This document shows, piece by piece, positions 28,101 to 41,700 of a stretch of 64,000 nucleotides of DNA. Source of the DNA: Paramecium pentaurelia (Eukaryota > Ciliophora > Oligohymenophorea > Peniculida > Parameciidae). How positions within the stretch are numbered: the stretch's first letter is position 1; every line of letters starts with the position of its first letter. The DNA lies in contig CAJJDO010000042.1 in the NCBI GenBank assembly GCA_905183005.1, positions 393,667 to 457,666 of the forward strand, given 5' to 3'. A program made the translations under genes and the position numbers. The notes under the pieces were generated by a model. It worked only from the letters and a program-made list of their open reading frames with translations, was not told where the DNA came from and did not search any database.

Positions 28101-30224
28101 TCCAAAATATCCATCATCACATTAAATTTAACATTCATTTTTGCTATCCATATAATAATATCCTTCCAAACATTGTTAACATATATTTGATATACATTTT
28201 TGACATCCATTAATACAAGGTGAACATGATGTTCCTGAAAAATATTCCCCTTCCAAACAAATATAACAATATGAATCCACTAAAAATCCTGAAGCTATAC
28301 AATCAGTGCAATGTGTTGCTGTTGTATCACATTTTAAACAATTTGAATCACATATTGTACATTTTGGATCATTTATAACATTACTATCATTGAAATATCC
28401 ATCAGGACATTACAAAATACATTAATTAGTATTACTTCTAAAGTATCCATTCTAACAATTAATACAATTAGCTAATTCAATACATTTAAAACAACCAGTT
28501 TAACAAGGCTAACAATTATCTTCACCAGATTTGACATAGAATTTATCAGGACATGAATTACAATTTGGAGGATTTAATCTTTAAGTTGCAATAATACAAT
28601 CCACACAATTTCCTGCTGTTAGACATGTAGTACAATAAGTTGGACAATCGATGCAAATATCATTCTATAAAGCATAACCTGTTAGACAAGTACAATCTTA
28701 AGTGTTCTTATGTGCTGGATTAGTACATGGAGGACAGGATGTTTCTGTAAAACAACTTGGACATCCTGTCATACATTAGAATGAGTAAATATGAATATCT
28801 TCTAAGAGAAAATAACCAATATAATTTCCATTTTATAATGGTTGTTCCACTCTGAATAAGATAGAATTTTAAACAAGATTGATATCTTTAGTTTTGAACC
28901 AAGTCCATTCATAATTTAATATATAATCTTCTTTGTCCTACTTAATTCTATTTTGAGTATCCAATAATAATGGAATATCATCTTATTTTTCTTCATTTAT
29001 ATAAACTTAAAAATTAGTTGGATAAAAATCTATAAAGTGACAAATAGCTCTAAATTTAACTTTATGTTATGGATTTTTAATAATTGTTTAGATCTAAATA
29101 GTTTAATTCTTAAAGTTATTAAATGAACCTATATAAAAATTGTTATCCATATAAAAAAAGTTTCTTTCTTTAGGTCTAATAGGTTCAGAAACTATAATGA
29201 CTTAAAAATCATTCAATAAAAAATAATGCATAAATTCTGGTATGGTTTTAATAAAATAAACATAATCAACTGGATCTAAGAAATATTAGATTAAAATTTA
29301 CATCCTGAATTTTGATTAGTAGACAAATATTATTGATAATCTACACAAGTTTAAGTTGTTTCATCTTAATAATAACTATTTGGACACTTTGAAACACATA
29401 CTGGTAAGTCTTAGTCTGATTCCATATAGGCATAATATCTTAAGTCGCATTATAAATTTTAATTTAATCCAACACAAGATTAACAATGTTGTTTTTAATA
29501 ACATTGATTATCATTTAAACTATATAAATAATTCTAATCACAAGAAGCAACGCATTAATTTTATTGGTATACTAATGGATTATTACATTAACAGTAATAA
29601 TGAGCCAAACTTAGACCATTTAAACAAATATGTAAATTTGACATTGTTTATAATACTTCACCTCTTCCTCTTTATGTTCTTTAAGTTATTATCACATTTT
29701 TTATATAAAGTCCTGCATCAATTTTATTTACTCTTATTTACAAATCCATTGTACTTTGAGGCATGTTATATACAACATACATAAAAGAATTATAAAGAAA
29801 GCTTATAATATAATGAATTTTTTACTTATCATTACAAAGTTTATTAGTATCCATGAATTAGATCTTTTCTGAGTATTATTTTACATTATCAACATATAAA
29901 ATAACTTCTTCATCATTCCATTCACCTGATATTTGAAATTCTAAGTAGATATACACTTTGCTGGTTAAGGGATATATGTTGAAAGTCTTTTACCATTATA
30001 TTTAATTTGAATTTGTAGCTTAACCTATATAATTTTCAGACTTTTCATTTGTGCAGAATGAAAGTTATGAATTTGAAATTAAGTCATTCCATTAACTGGA
30101 AGTGGTTTGAATAGTTACATCACTTTAAACAATATATTTGCCAACTAATTATATATATAGGATTACAGCAGCATAATATAGTAAACTATATTAAGAGAAC
30201 GTATAAGTATGTTAGGATAACCAT
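22116..30224 (-). CDS. Receptor B: giant Cys-repeat, REJ/GPS-type, multi-pass surface protein (about 2,678 aa)
   Basis: Minus strand, ATG 30222-30224 to TGA 22116-22118, introns at 30145-30166, 29802-29825 and 29276-29301; exon sum 2,679 codons. A signal peptide (MVILTYLYVLLIQFTILCC) precedes an N-terminal domain with LSFCTNEKSENYIGQ, clearly homologous to receptors C and D. A second beta-sandwich block ends at DDIHIYSFQC-like sequence (about 28800). Then come about 1,000 residues of furin/GFR-type Cys repeats (28790-26210) and a REJ-like region. The GPS-like motif at about 23345-23455 (CISQLQNGTWSADIC, later CKCEKLSPTSV) is followed by five hydrophobic segments starting FYQTIIFYFYVTITVLYL. 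The C-terminus FLFGLVDNIRKQ is homologous to FLYGLIDNLGGEE of receptor C. No gap bases interrupt this copy, so it is the best full-length reference for the family. Confidence 0.88.
23345..23455 (-). other. GPS-like motif of receptor B
   Basis: Pattern C...GTWSADIC...CKCEKLSPTS matches the Cys/Trp framework of the G-protein-coupled receptor proteolytic site (GPS) that closes GAIN domains before the first membrane helix. The cleavage tripeptide, usually His-Leu-Ser/Thr, is Lys-Leu-Ser, so the catalytic His is missing and self-cleavage is doubtful. Confidence 0.65.
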
Positions 30225-30811
30225 ATGTTGATTAAAAACGAAAAATAATAAATTATATGTATTTTTCATATCCAATTAGAATTCATGCGTTCGTTTTTCT
30301 ATTGTTATAATATATCTAATATGACATAAATCTTTCATATTATTAATTGGCAGTGGACTCAAATGTCAATTTAAAATACTTTTTACAAAAATGATAATTT
30401 AACTTTAAGCAATATAGAAGAATAAATAGATAGCGTTTTAAATATCATCATGAAAACATTTTGTAATTATAACACAAAAAAATAAATATTTAAACTTTCC
30501 CGTTTTTTTCTCATCTATAAATATAAATACTGATAATTACTTACTTATTTGTTTAATAATTAAATGATCTAAATTTCATTTATAATTTATTTTGAATAAT
30601 CAAGTTATTCTCAATTATACAGTGATGTATTTCAGTTTACTTTAACTTACTATACATAACATCCCTAATTTTCATCCACTCCTAATGACTACTTAAAAAA
30701 TTTGTACAAAAATTATAAAATTAATTATACGGTTTTTATGGTTATTTATTTTAAATTTAAATTTATGTCAAAGGAAGAATTTATAAAAATTTGATATAAT
30801 TGAAATAATCT
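30225..30811. other. Upstream region of receptor B
   Basis: AT-rich with no coding frame. It should include the promoter of receptor B. The part next to 30812 continues weak similarity to receptor C (see the inverted fragment). Confidence 0.5.
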
Positions 30812-31181
30812 ATAAGTACAACCTGTTAAAATGAATGATAATTTTAATTTAATAGTATCACCTAGTTAAATGGTAGGATTTTATCCAAAAATAATTGAGA
30901 AATCTGAATTACAGAGAGGTTATGTTCCTAATTTTAAAAGAGTTTCAGATTCAAAGAAAGCTTCACATAAATCTGTAACTCCTTAATCTAAATAAATGAT
31001 AGATCCTCCAAAATCAATATTAAATCCAGTAAATTCTTCATTTAATCCAAAATATGGTACTCCTAATGAACAATCAGTACAATAAACGGATCCAATACTA
31101 AATCTACTGATTCCTTTCTAATCACATTTACATTCACCATTTATAGGCCCTACCCTATTACCAAAACAAGATAAACATCCA
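30812..31181 (-). pseudogene. Inverted 370-bp fragment of receptor C coding sequence
   Basis: The minus strand of this stretch is identical, base by base as I read it, to 40813-41182 on the plus strand. That is the end of the Cys repeats and the FGGS...LGTQPLCNSDF region of receptor C. Identity stops abruptly at both ends. Beyond 30812 there is a short insertion of about 18 bp and then weak similarity for another 30 bp. It has no start, no stop and no flanking receptor exons, so it cannot encode a protein alone. It matches C and not D at the positions where they differ. Explanations are a recent inverted duplication, a gene-conversion donor, alternative somatic rearrangement or misassembly. 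Confidence 0.85.
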
Positions 31182-31649
31182 ATATTTACAAATACTATTG
31201 AGTATTAATTTATACTTTTAGAATAAATAAGATTCAATTAAAAGATATTTGTTTTTTCTTCTTAGCTATCAAAAAAATTTCTTTAATTGATAATATGTAA
31301 AATAATTATTCTAAATCTAGAAAAGTATGGAATTTTTTTATAATTTAATTTTAAGTACAATATTCTTTATTTAAAAATGTAATAAATTAGAACTAGATAA
31401 TCTTAATTTAAATATTGTATATTCATATTATAATTGAAGATAGTCAATTATTTTAATACTTTAAAAAGATAAAGTTAATTTTATTTCAATATAAGTTATA
31501 AATTACCAAAATAAAGAAACTTGGACAATTTAAATGATTATTAGATCAATTACTTTGAATTAATTGAAGGTTTTATATATTTAATAAAAATAAATAACAG
31601 TAGTTTATTATTGATTAGTTAAAATTTATAAGTATATTATTGAATATTC
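31182..31649. other. Intergenic AT-rich stretch
   Basis: No coding frame or repeat recognised between the inverted receptor fragment and the decayed minus-strand gene. Confidence 0.5.
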
Positions 31650-32720
31650 ATATTTTAATCCCATTCATCTATTCATTTTGATTTATATTTTCTTTCCTAC
31701 TAACATTTGCTATTATTATTAAATCCTTCTTCTGTTTATAAATCATTAATAATTCCTTATTCTGATATTATAAGATTAGGCAATAAAATGTTATCTTTGA
31801 TATTTTTGGTTACTTTCAAGTTTCTTATTAACCTACAGTAGTATTAGGCATGATATTTTTGTTTTATCTTCATTTTATTCAAAAACTTCCTCTTAAGGAC
31901 TTTTATTAATTACATTTCATTTTATTTGTTAATATATACAATGATTTAATAAACTAATTCAAATTATCTCTTTTTTCATAATCTAAATATCCTTCGTTAT
32001 CTAAGTTTACATGAAATTAACTTCGTCCATCCTTTTCTTTATTCAATATCCTAATTGTGTATTAATATATTCATTCAATTATTTTCAAAAGCCTTTACTT
32101 CATTAAAACATCCTAAATTAACAATTCTTCATTGTTTATTCGCATTAAAATTGTATTCATATAGTATATGTTAGAGATATTTAATAATTAATTTATTCAT
32201 TCGGTCTCTTTCAAAATAATAATGTTTAATTAAATTCTTTTCTTTACTATTTTTTCAATATAATTATTAATAAAATCATATAATTAACATTCTATCTATT
32301 GATAATGCTCTAAAGGTTCTTAATAATATAATTTCTATGCAATATCAATTATTACATTTAATTTATTTTCTCTCAAATATTCATATGCTTTTAATACTAT
32401 TACATATCGAAATACTTTACCACACAAAATTGAATCCACCTCAAATTTATTATAAATGTTTAACAATAAATCTAAAGGAAGTTCATTTAAGAATTATTAA
32501 AGTATCTTTATTTATATAAATTTAATAATCCTATTATTTTGTTATAATACCATTTTTAATTAGAACTCTGATTATAAAAAACATTTATATATTGAATCTT
32601 CTAAATTCTTTTAAATAAGGAAATATATATATTAAAATGAAATTTCATCCCTTTAAAACATGTTTTCTAAAATTTTATTAGTATTTGATCTTTCAATTCC
32701 ATTAATGCACTATTTTAATC
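31650..32720 (-). pseudogene. Decayed minus-strand gene of unknown family
   Basis: Reading the minus strand in code 6 gives protein-like blocks interrupted by TGA and frame shifts. The best is about 32470-32180 (ELPLDLLLNIYNKFEVDSIL, then VFRYVIVLKAYEYLREN and DFINNYIEKIV), a helical, TPR- or kinase-extension-like composition that ends at an in-frame TGA. The same frame resumes downstream (NNEELLIQDVLMKQRLL, then EKDGRSQFHVNLDNEGYLDYE) with two further TGA codons. Another frame carries SEQGIINDLQTEEGFNNN before a further TGA. Several lesions within 1 kb and no consistent set of tiny introns suggest a pseudogene. I cannot name the parent gene. Confidence 0.42.
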
Positions 32721-33790
32721 AAATAATAAAAACTAATATATTTTCGTTTAAATAAAAAAAAATGTATTATTTTAAGTTTCAAAATAAAGAATTAATAAGT
32801 ATGCATCATCTTAAGGTCTCAAAGAACCTTTAATATATATCAATAAACAATTTTCATTTATATAATGAGTTTAGAATGAAATTAGAAATTTTAATGATAT
32901 TTACAAAATCCTAACTGAAAGCCCACACAATTCTTATAAAAAATAAAAATTGATATGATTATTATAAAATAGGGGATATAAGAAAACATCAAATCAGAAA
33001 CAAATCTATAAATATAATGAGATTTGCCATAATTTAATTCAAAATAGTCTATATGTCAATTCTATTGATTAATAACATAGAAAACAATAAATACTATAAA
33101 CTATAAATAGAAAACTATAAAGAATGATTAATCTTAATGGATGATGCTTTATATTTATTATATGTCTAATTTGGAAGACTTATTATGAAAGACTAATTTT
33201 ATAAAATGTGAGAAATTCTGAAAATTGACCATAATAAAGGTAAGAGAAATAAAAGTCATACTTTTTTATTAAATAGATCAATATCTACATTAGATATTGA
33301 AATTTGACTGACTATTTTATATATCTCAAACTTGTACTTAATTGTTTGTGTAATTATTATTTGTCCTAAATTTGATCTCTAATTTAAATACTTTCCTTAT
33401 CATATATTACTTTTAGTTTTATTGTTAATGATAGCTTAAAAGTAATGACAATAATCCTATTATATTAAAATATCTTTAGTAATCTATAATCTCTACATTT
33501 AATGAAAGAAAATGTTTTTATTTCTTATTAAGTCAAAAAATACATGAATTTTTTTTCAAAAGAATGCTAGGTTAACATTTTTTATTTGCATTTCATCTTA
33601 AAGTTATTATGTAAACATCTTTTAATGCCTTACATAATAATTTAAATCACAAATCCCTATACATTTAATGAATACAATTATCAAAATAAGAATTTCTTAA
33701 AATATTCTCAAATATACTTCGTATCAAGTACTATATAAGGGCTCAATTAAAGATCAGATATTTTGAATTAAAAATTTATATATTAGAGAA
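32721..33790. other. Intergenic AT-rich stretch
   Basis: No coding exon, RNA gene or repeat array supported. The last few hundred bases should contain the promoter of the Myb-like gene. Confidence 0.5.
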
Positions 33791-34319
33791 ATGAAAGACA
33801 ATAATTCGCAATCAACTCTAACTGAATAATCAAATGACCTTTTATCAGAACAATAAATGCTGGAACCATCTATGCTTAGCAAATACAATAATAATATACC
33901 ATTTGATCTTGAAGATTAAAGATCAGTGTCGAGAAAAATGAGCATAAAGAATAAAAAAAAAAAACGATAAGGAAGAAAGTCAAGAGACTTCACAATCTAA
34001 GAGGATTAAAAGCTTTTAGGTTTTGTTTTAATGTTTGGACCAAAGTTTAAAACAATTTAACGAAAGATGTCTGGAAGGCCATTAAATATTCTAAAGAATA
34101 GATACTATAGAGATTTAAGATATAGATGGGATGAGATTTTAGGAGAGTAATAAATATTGAATTATATTTTCTAGGGAATATGCCTATTTGAATGAAAAAA
34201 AGGTAGATCTAACTATGGATGAAATTTGGAAGACTTCTCCACTTGATCCAGATTTATCTAAAATTATGATGAATATGATAACACAATTTTAGAATGTAAT
34301 AACTAAATGTTTGATTTGA
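33791..34319 (+). CDS. Myb/SANT-like DNA-binding protein (166 aa)
   Basis: ATG 33791 to TGA 34317-34319 with one 28-nt intron at 34147-34174; 167 codons. A polar N-terminus and a basic stretch (MSIKNKKKKRQGRKSR) precede a single Myb/SANT-type helix-turn-helix: FTIQEDQKLLGFVLMFGPKF, then RKMSGRPLNILKNRYYRDLR. This fits the pattern W/F-T-x-E-E-D ... G.....I...GR....KNR(Y/W). The first aromatic is Phe and the loop is GPKFKTI, as in other ciliate Myb-like proteins. The C-terminus (TMDEIWKTSPLDPDLSKI) is acidic-helical and might be an interaction surface. Role: probable DNA-binding transcription regulator in the nucleus. It lies upstream of receptor C, and a decayed copy lies upstream of receptor D, so the pair was duplicated together. 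Confidence 0.82.
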
Positions 34320-35737
34320 GAGAGTCTCTTGACTCAATGATTAAATTTTTATTCATATATATAGAGTTAATTATCTATTTTTGCGTTTTATCAGTTTTTT
34401 CACGAATAAAAAATACATAATTATTAAATACTTCTTTTCTTATCTAAAATTTATTACTAAAATTAGAGTTAGAATTTCATAAGACAAAATCCCCACTTCA
34501 CTTTAAATAATAGATAACAATAAATATTTTATAATTTCAAAATTTACTTGATTGAAATTAATAATGCTTATGACATAAACTGGTATAAAAAAAGGTCTTG
34601 ATATTTAGATGAGTTAATTTCATAGATTATCAATTTAATGATGAATAAAATTTATTCAAAACAATATAAGGATTCAAATCTATAAAAAAAATAATCAATT
34701 TTAAAGCAATTTATTAAAAATTCAAATTTTTAATAAAATTAGAACTAAGTCATATTAAGAAATTAAAGTGGTGCTTCTATTTATCAATATGAAATTTCAT
34801 AAATTTTATATTATTTAGAAATAGTGATTCTATAAGCCAATCTAATATATTTAATTAAAAATACAAAAATTATTAATTTTTATTCAACATTAGAAATTAA
34901 TATATTTAATCCGTTTTTAGTTTAATAATCCTACTTCTTTCCAAGGAAATAAAATATTATAAATATTATAAATATTTAATATAAACTTTTTTCATTGAAA
35001 AAGATTAATGTGATTATAAACCTCTAAGTTTTATATTTTATTTATGATTAAAAGGGCTATTTCAAAAATGTTTATGAAATTTATATAACTTCTTGAATTT
35101 TAAATTATGTTGTCTTAAAAAGAGGTTAAACCTTTATATTTTTAGAAAAACTAATACAATTATAATTATATATATATAATTCAAAAAAACAATTATAGAA
35201 TTTATAAAAATGGAGAAAAAAGTGTAAGCAATAATAAAATATTGATAAAAAAATCATATTTTAATGATAGTATCTAAAAAAAATCTGTTATCTCTAAAAA
35301 TTGAATTATTCTAAATTATAAAGGAATAATTACTTATTCATTGATTTTTTATAATTCTAACTTAGGGACTCTAAATTAAATAATTTCATTATTATGATTA
35401 TAAGAATTATATATCATCGTTTATTTCTTTTAACTATTAAATAATTGAAAATAAAATTTTAATCTTTCTACTTTGAAAACTTAATTTAATATTCTTGTTC
35501 TAAGGTTTTTATAATAAAAGCCCACATATTAGATCATAACTCTTAGTAATACACAATACAAATTAAATAACAAAATCTGGCTAGAAATTATACTTATTTT
35601 AAAAATTAACTTCTATATCAAAATGAGTTAATTATTTTTGGTGGCATTTCATTAAAAAAAATAAGATTATATGTTGAAAAATCAAGAGATTTATTTATAA
35701 TTAGAAATTCATTAATTTATTTTCGTTTTAATAATAG
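34320..35737. other. Intergenic region upstream of receptor C
   Basis: About 1.4 kb of A/T-rich DNA without a supported gene. The last 60 bases before ATG 35738 resemble the corresponding bases before receptor D (55520-55575), so the proximal promoter was part of the segmental duplication. Confidence 0.55.
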
Positions 35738-38700
35738 ATGATTAAGATGATAATTTTTATCGTTCTTTTTTATGAGCAGGTTCTTCTGCCTTGTAGTAAG
35801 ATAAATTATAAATTTAGAATGCAAATATTTAGTTTTAACAGATCTAACAGATTAAAGCACTGTAAGTTTATGGTCGGATGAAACCTTAAGTCTCCCTTTA
35901 TCCTTTTGTACAAATGAATTAGTTGAAAACTACATAGGCTTAGATAACAATTTAAATCCTATTTATTGGAAGAGAATATTTTCTCTACCTAAAACTAGCA
36001 GAGTTTATGTTTATTTTGAGATTTCCTTATCTGGAAATTGGAATAATGATGAACTGTAGATATTTGCTAACGATTTAAAGGTCTACTCTTAAAAATTCAC
36101 TCTCACAGATTCCAATAGGGATTGTAATCAAAGGTATTTTGTTCGATAATAATTAGATTTCTTTATGAATCCTAAGGATACTTTATAATCAATATGAGAT
36201 TAGATTCTTTAAAGTTTGAAATAAAAGTCAGTAACACTAACCTTGGTATTTACATAAAAAATCTGGTTTTGCTTTAATAATAATAAAGAGGTAGAAATGA
36301 GATTCTTCAATTTATTGATTACATTCCTACATGTAGTCCAAATTTTTATTTTTAACAATATTATTGCAAATGCTCAAATAATTTAGTCTACTAATCCAAT
36401 TAGTGTATAGCATCCTGTAGTTAAAATTATTTGTATGACTCAACTGAAAAAATGTGTTTTGCAAAAGATTATTGCTCATCTTGCATTGGAACTCAAACAT
36501 CATTATCATGTGATACAGGGTATTATAAATATTCAGAATCTGATATTTCTGAATCTAATTGTGTTAAGAGATGCCCAAATGGCTATTATCAAGATGAGAC
36601 TGCTAAAACTTGCACTGACATGAAATCTTATCTTTAGACTAATCAAAATGGAGGAGGTAAATTATAAAATTTAAGATTTAGAATAAATGGGCCATTATTA
36701 CTTTTTTACTAGCATCTCAGAATTTATTCATTTTTATTCCTATAATCATTTAATGGCAACTATTGTGTCAGTTCCTGAAAAAATTAAAGAAAGAGGCTTT
36801 TTCTTTTATAATAATAAATTTTATATTGGTTCATTTGATACATTTTAATCCCAAAAGGTCTTGATCACATAAAATATACAGAATTCTTAACATAAAATAA
36901 GGTTTAGAGCAATAGCCCATTTTATTGATTTTAATCCTACTAAATTTGATATAACAATAAATGGTGTTAAATAAACAGCTGCTACATTACAAATTAACAC
37001 TATCAATATATTATAATCATCAAAATCAGATTATATAGCATACTTAGATTATACATGGGTGAGAACAGAATAATACCCTATATCTTAAAATAATATTCTT
37101 TTTGAAATCGAATAACCATCTTAAGGAGGAAAATATATTGGAGTTTTCTATTTAGATGATATTCATCTTTTTCAATTTCAATGTTAAACAGGATGTAATA
37201 CTTGCTTTACTTATGCTTTTTGCACTCCTTGTCTTTATCCAGCTAATAAAGATCCTGCAGACTGTTCATGTCTAACAGGATATGTCATGTAGAATAATTA
37301 ATGCATAGGTACTACAGAATTTTAAGTTAGTTTGCCCTACTTATTGTACTACTTGTGTTACTGCTGCAGTTTGTGTAGATTGTTTGGCATCAACAAAAAG
37401 AATTAATTCTCCTAATTGTGATTAATGTCCTATTAATTATTATGTCGATTCAGGACTTGCAGATTGTTAACCATGTTAAACAGGATGTCATTCATGTACA
37501 GTTGGAACTGCATGTGTTTACTGCGCTAATGGATACTTTAGAAATCAATTAAATTAATGTATAACTTAATGTCCAGATGGATAATTTAATGATTCTAGTA
37601 ATGTAAATGATCCAAAATGTAGTATTTGTGATAATAATTGTTTGAAATGTTAAACATTAGCTACAACTTGTACTGCATGTAAAGGATTGGCTATTCTTGT
37701 TTCTGGTTAATGTTATTTATGTTCTGAAGGTTAATATTTATAAGGAACTACTTGTGTCAATTGTATTAATGGATGTTAAATTTGTTCTTCTGTCACATGC
37801 ACAACATGTTAAGATTCTTATTATTACAAATCATCAACTAATGAATGTATTTCTGTTTGTGATCCAGGATTTTTTGGAAATACAACCACTAAAACATGCG
37901 ACGTATGCAATTCCAATTGTTAAACATGTTTAGCAGGTACAGATAAAGACTGTTTAAGTTGTTCACCAGGTAAAGTACTTAATATCTACAATGTAATAAG
38001 TGGAGAGTGCAACATAAACTGTTTGCTAGGATTCTACAAAGTAAATGATTAATGTTTGAAATGTTGGAAGGGTTGTTCTGCATGTATGGACTAAACTCAA
38101 GCCTGCTTAACATGTGCGAGCAAATTTTATAGATTAAAAACCACCGGTTGGTGTTATGAAACATGTCCTGATGGATATTATAATAATAAAATAGGTTATT
38201 TATGTTCTCCTTGTAACACTTAATGTAAGACCTGCTATGGTTTTTCAGAATTAACTTGTTTATCATGCAATGCTCCTTTAGCCTACTTTTAAAACTAATG
38301 TTTAGTTGAATGTTATGATGGTTATGGGAGCATAAATAATATTTGTGAACCATGTGCAGCTAATTGTAAGAAATGCTTTGGTACATAACCTAATGAATGT
38401 CTTTAGTGTAAAAATGGGTTTTACACTCTAAATAATCAATGCTATATTAAATGTCCAAGATCATTTTTTGGTATCAGACCTTAGTATGTTTGTAAATGTA
38501 TATATGACAATTGTATAACTTGTACAGCAACTTAATATTTCTTGGATAATTAATGCTATACTAATTGTCCAACTGGTTATTTTGGATATAATGGTTTATG
38601 TATTAAATGTGATTTGACTTGCGGAACTTGCTTTGGAGAAGGAATAGATGAATGTTCTTCTTGTAAATCTGGTTTAATCTTATATTAAAATACTTGTATA

Positions 38701-41700
38701 GCAAACTGTTTAGGAAACCTGTATCATGATGTTGTAGCTAATGAGTGTAAACTATGCAATATAGAGTGTGCTGCTTGTACAGGGCCTAATAATAATTAAT
38801 GCACTGCTTGTCCAAATGAAAAATTATTAACAATTGAAAATAGTTGTAAAGATATATGTACTGATGGTTCATTTTTGATATAAAGTGAATAAAGATGTTA
38901 TCAATGTCATGCAACTTGTAAAACTTGTTTTGGATCTTCTGATGAAAATTGTTTAACATGCACAAATTTATTTTAAGCAAATTAATGTGTAAGTACATGT
39001 TCTCCTGGTTTCACAATTAATGCTACTGGAACAGCATGTGATTCTGATTTTACTCAAGTAGTAGGAGCTTGTTCATATTAGTGTAAGACTTGTGAATTAG
39101 CTGCAAGGTATTGTAAATCTTGTNAATAAAGATTGTGTCACATGTCCAGCAGGTAAAGTGCTCAATATCCAAAATGTAATTAGTGGGGAATGTTAAACAA
39201 ACTGTTTGTTAGGATTCTACAAATTAAATGATGGATGTTCAAAATGTTGGAAAGGTTGTGCTGCATGTATGGACTCAACTCAAGCCTGTTTAACATGTGC
39301 AAGCAAATTTTATAGATTAAAAACCACAGGTTGGTGCTATGAAACATGCCCTGATGGATATTATAATAATTAAGTAGGTTATTTGTGTTCTCCTTGTAAC
39401 ACTTAATGTAAGACCTGCTATGGTTTTTCAGAATTAACTTGTTTATCATGCAATGCTCCTTTAGCTTACTTTTAAAACTAATGTTTAGTTGAATGTTATG
39501 ATGGTTATGGGAGCATAAATAATATTTGTGAACCATGTGCAGCTAATTGTAAGAAATGTTTTGGTACATAACCTAATGAATGTCTTGAATGCATGGTTGG
39601 ATTTTATACACTAAATAATCAATGCTATGTAAAATGTCCAAAATCATTTGTTGGTATTAGACCTTAGTATGTTTGTAAATGTATATATGACAATTGTATA
39701 ACTTGTACAGCAACTTAATATTTCTTGGATAATTAATGCTATACTAATTGTCCAACTGGTTATTTTGGATATAATGGTTTATGTATTAAATGTGATGTCA
39801 CTTGTGGAACTTGCTTTGGAGAAGGAATAGATGAATGTTCTTCTTGTAATACTGGATTAATCTTATATTAAAATACTTGTATAACAGATTGCTTAGGAAA
39901 TCTCTATCATGATGTTTTAGCCAATGAGTGTAAATTGTGCAATATAGAGTGTGCTGCATGTACAGGGCCTAATAATAATTAATGTACTGCTTGTCCAAAT
40001 GAAAAATTATTGACAATTGAAGATAGTTGTAAAGATATATGTACTGATGGTTCATATTCTGTATTAAGTGAAAAAAGATGTTATCAATGCCATGCAACTT
40101 GTAAAACTTGTTTTGGACCTTCTGATGAAAATTGTTTATCATGCACAAATTTATTTTAAGCAAATTAATGTGTAAGTACATGTTCTCCTGGTTTCACAAT
40201 TAATGCTACTGGAACAGCATGTGATTCTGACTTTCCTCTTGTTATAGGAACCTGTTCATATTAGTGTAAGACTTGTGAATTAGCTCCAAGATTTTGTAAA
40301 TAATGTTCAGGAAATCGTAGTCCTAATCCACCTAATTGTGATTGTGAAGCTGGTTATTTTGATGATGGAAGTAACTCTAATTGTCCGAAGTGTGATAATA
40401 AATGTTTGACTTGTAAAGGATTAGCAAATCTTTGTCTTAAATGTAAAGGGGATAGATTATTACCAACATGTGCTTGTCCAGAATTTTATTATGATGATGG
40501 AGAATCAGTTAATTGTGTTAAGTGTTAAGATAATTGTAAAACCTGTGATGTTAATGGATGTACATCTTGTCTGGGAGATAGAATTAATAATCCTGATTGT
40601 GTATGTCCTGATGGTTATTTTGATACATATCAAACTTATTGTTCATAATGCGCAAAAAAATGTGTAACTTGTAGTGGATCAGCAGAAATATGTGATGTTT
40701 GCTCAGGAATTAGAGTTGGAAAGCCTATATGTGGATGTCCAGATGGCTTTTTTGAAAATTCTGATTAAGAATGTTAACAATGTGATTCAACATGTAAGGA
40801 TTGTAATTAATATGGATGTTTATCTTGTTTTGGTAATAGGGTAGGGCCTATAAATGGTGAATGTAAATGTGATTAGAAAGGAATCAGTAGATTTAGTATT
40901 GGATCCGTTTATTGTACTGATTGTTCATTAGGAGTACCATATTTTGGATTAAATGAAGAATTTACTGGATTTAATATTGATTTTGGAGGATCTATCATTT
41001 ATTTAGATTAAGGAGTTACAGATTTATGTGAAGCTTTCTTTGAATCTGAAACTCTTTTAAAATTAGGAACATAACCTCTCTGTAATTCAGATTTCTCAAT
41101 TATTTTTGGATAAAATCCTACCATTTAACTAGGTGATACTATTAAATTAAAATTATCATTCATTTTAACAGGTTGTACTTATCAATTTTTATAAATCCTT
41201 CCTATGCCTCTCTCTATTCCATCTACAATAGATTTAGATACTCATAAGCCAAGTGTCAAATTCAATGATTTAAGTACCTCAAATATTTGTTCTGATTTAA
41301 TTATTAGATTTGAAGAATTATTCTATAATGGAAAGTAAAATTTGAAAGTTATTTCATGGAATCAATATATTCCTTCATTAATAGACCCTTAAATTTAATC
41401 TATATTAAATGCTAATACTTTAAATCATAGTGATACTATTACTTTTCCACCAAAAATCTTCTAATCGAATATTAGATATAAATTCGGTGTTACTATTGAA
41501 AGTTTTGCTAAATTATAGAACATAAATTATTTTTAATTTGAAGCTTCTCAATAATCCAAAATTAATTTTTATCCAGTTTCAACTAATAATTAATTTCATA
41601 GATATGATCAAATCTCAATCTAATGTTAAATATCTTATTCAAATTGTATAGAAAAAGTATATCCAGAGTAAACTTTAGTTTATGAAATTAAATTGAAAAA

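Noticed and set aside
29356..29784. 142-codon plus-strand ORF
   Set aside because: Antisense to the N-terminal exons of receptor B, which are homologous to C and D in the minus-strand frame.
37979..40181. Repeated minus-strand ORFs rich in His, Cys and Asn (also at 59461-60480)
   Set aside because: Antisense of the conserved Cys repeats in receptors C and D; their repetition only mirrors the repeat units.
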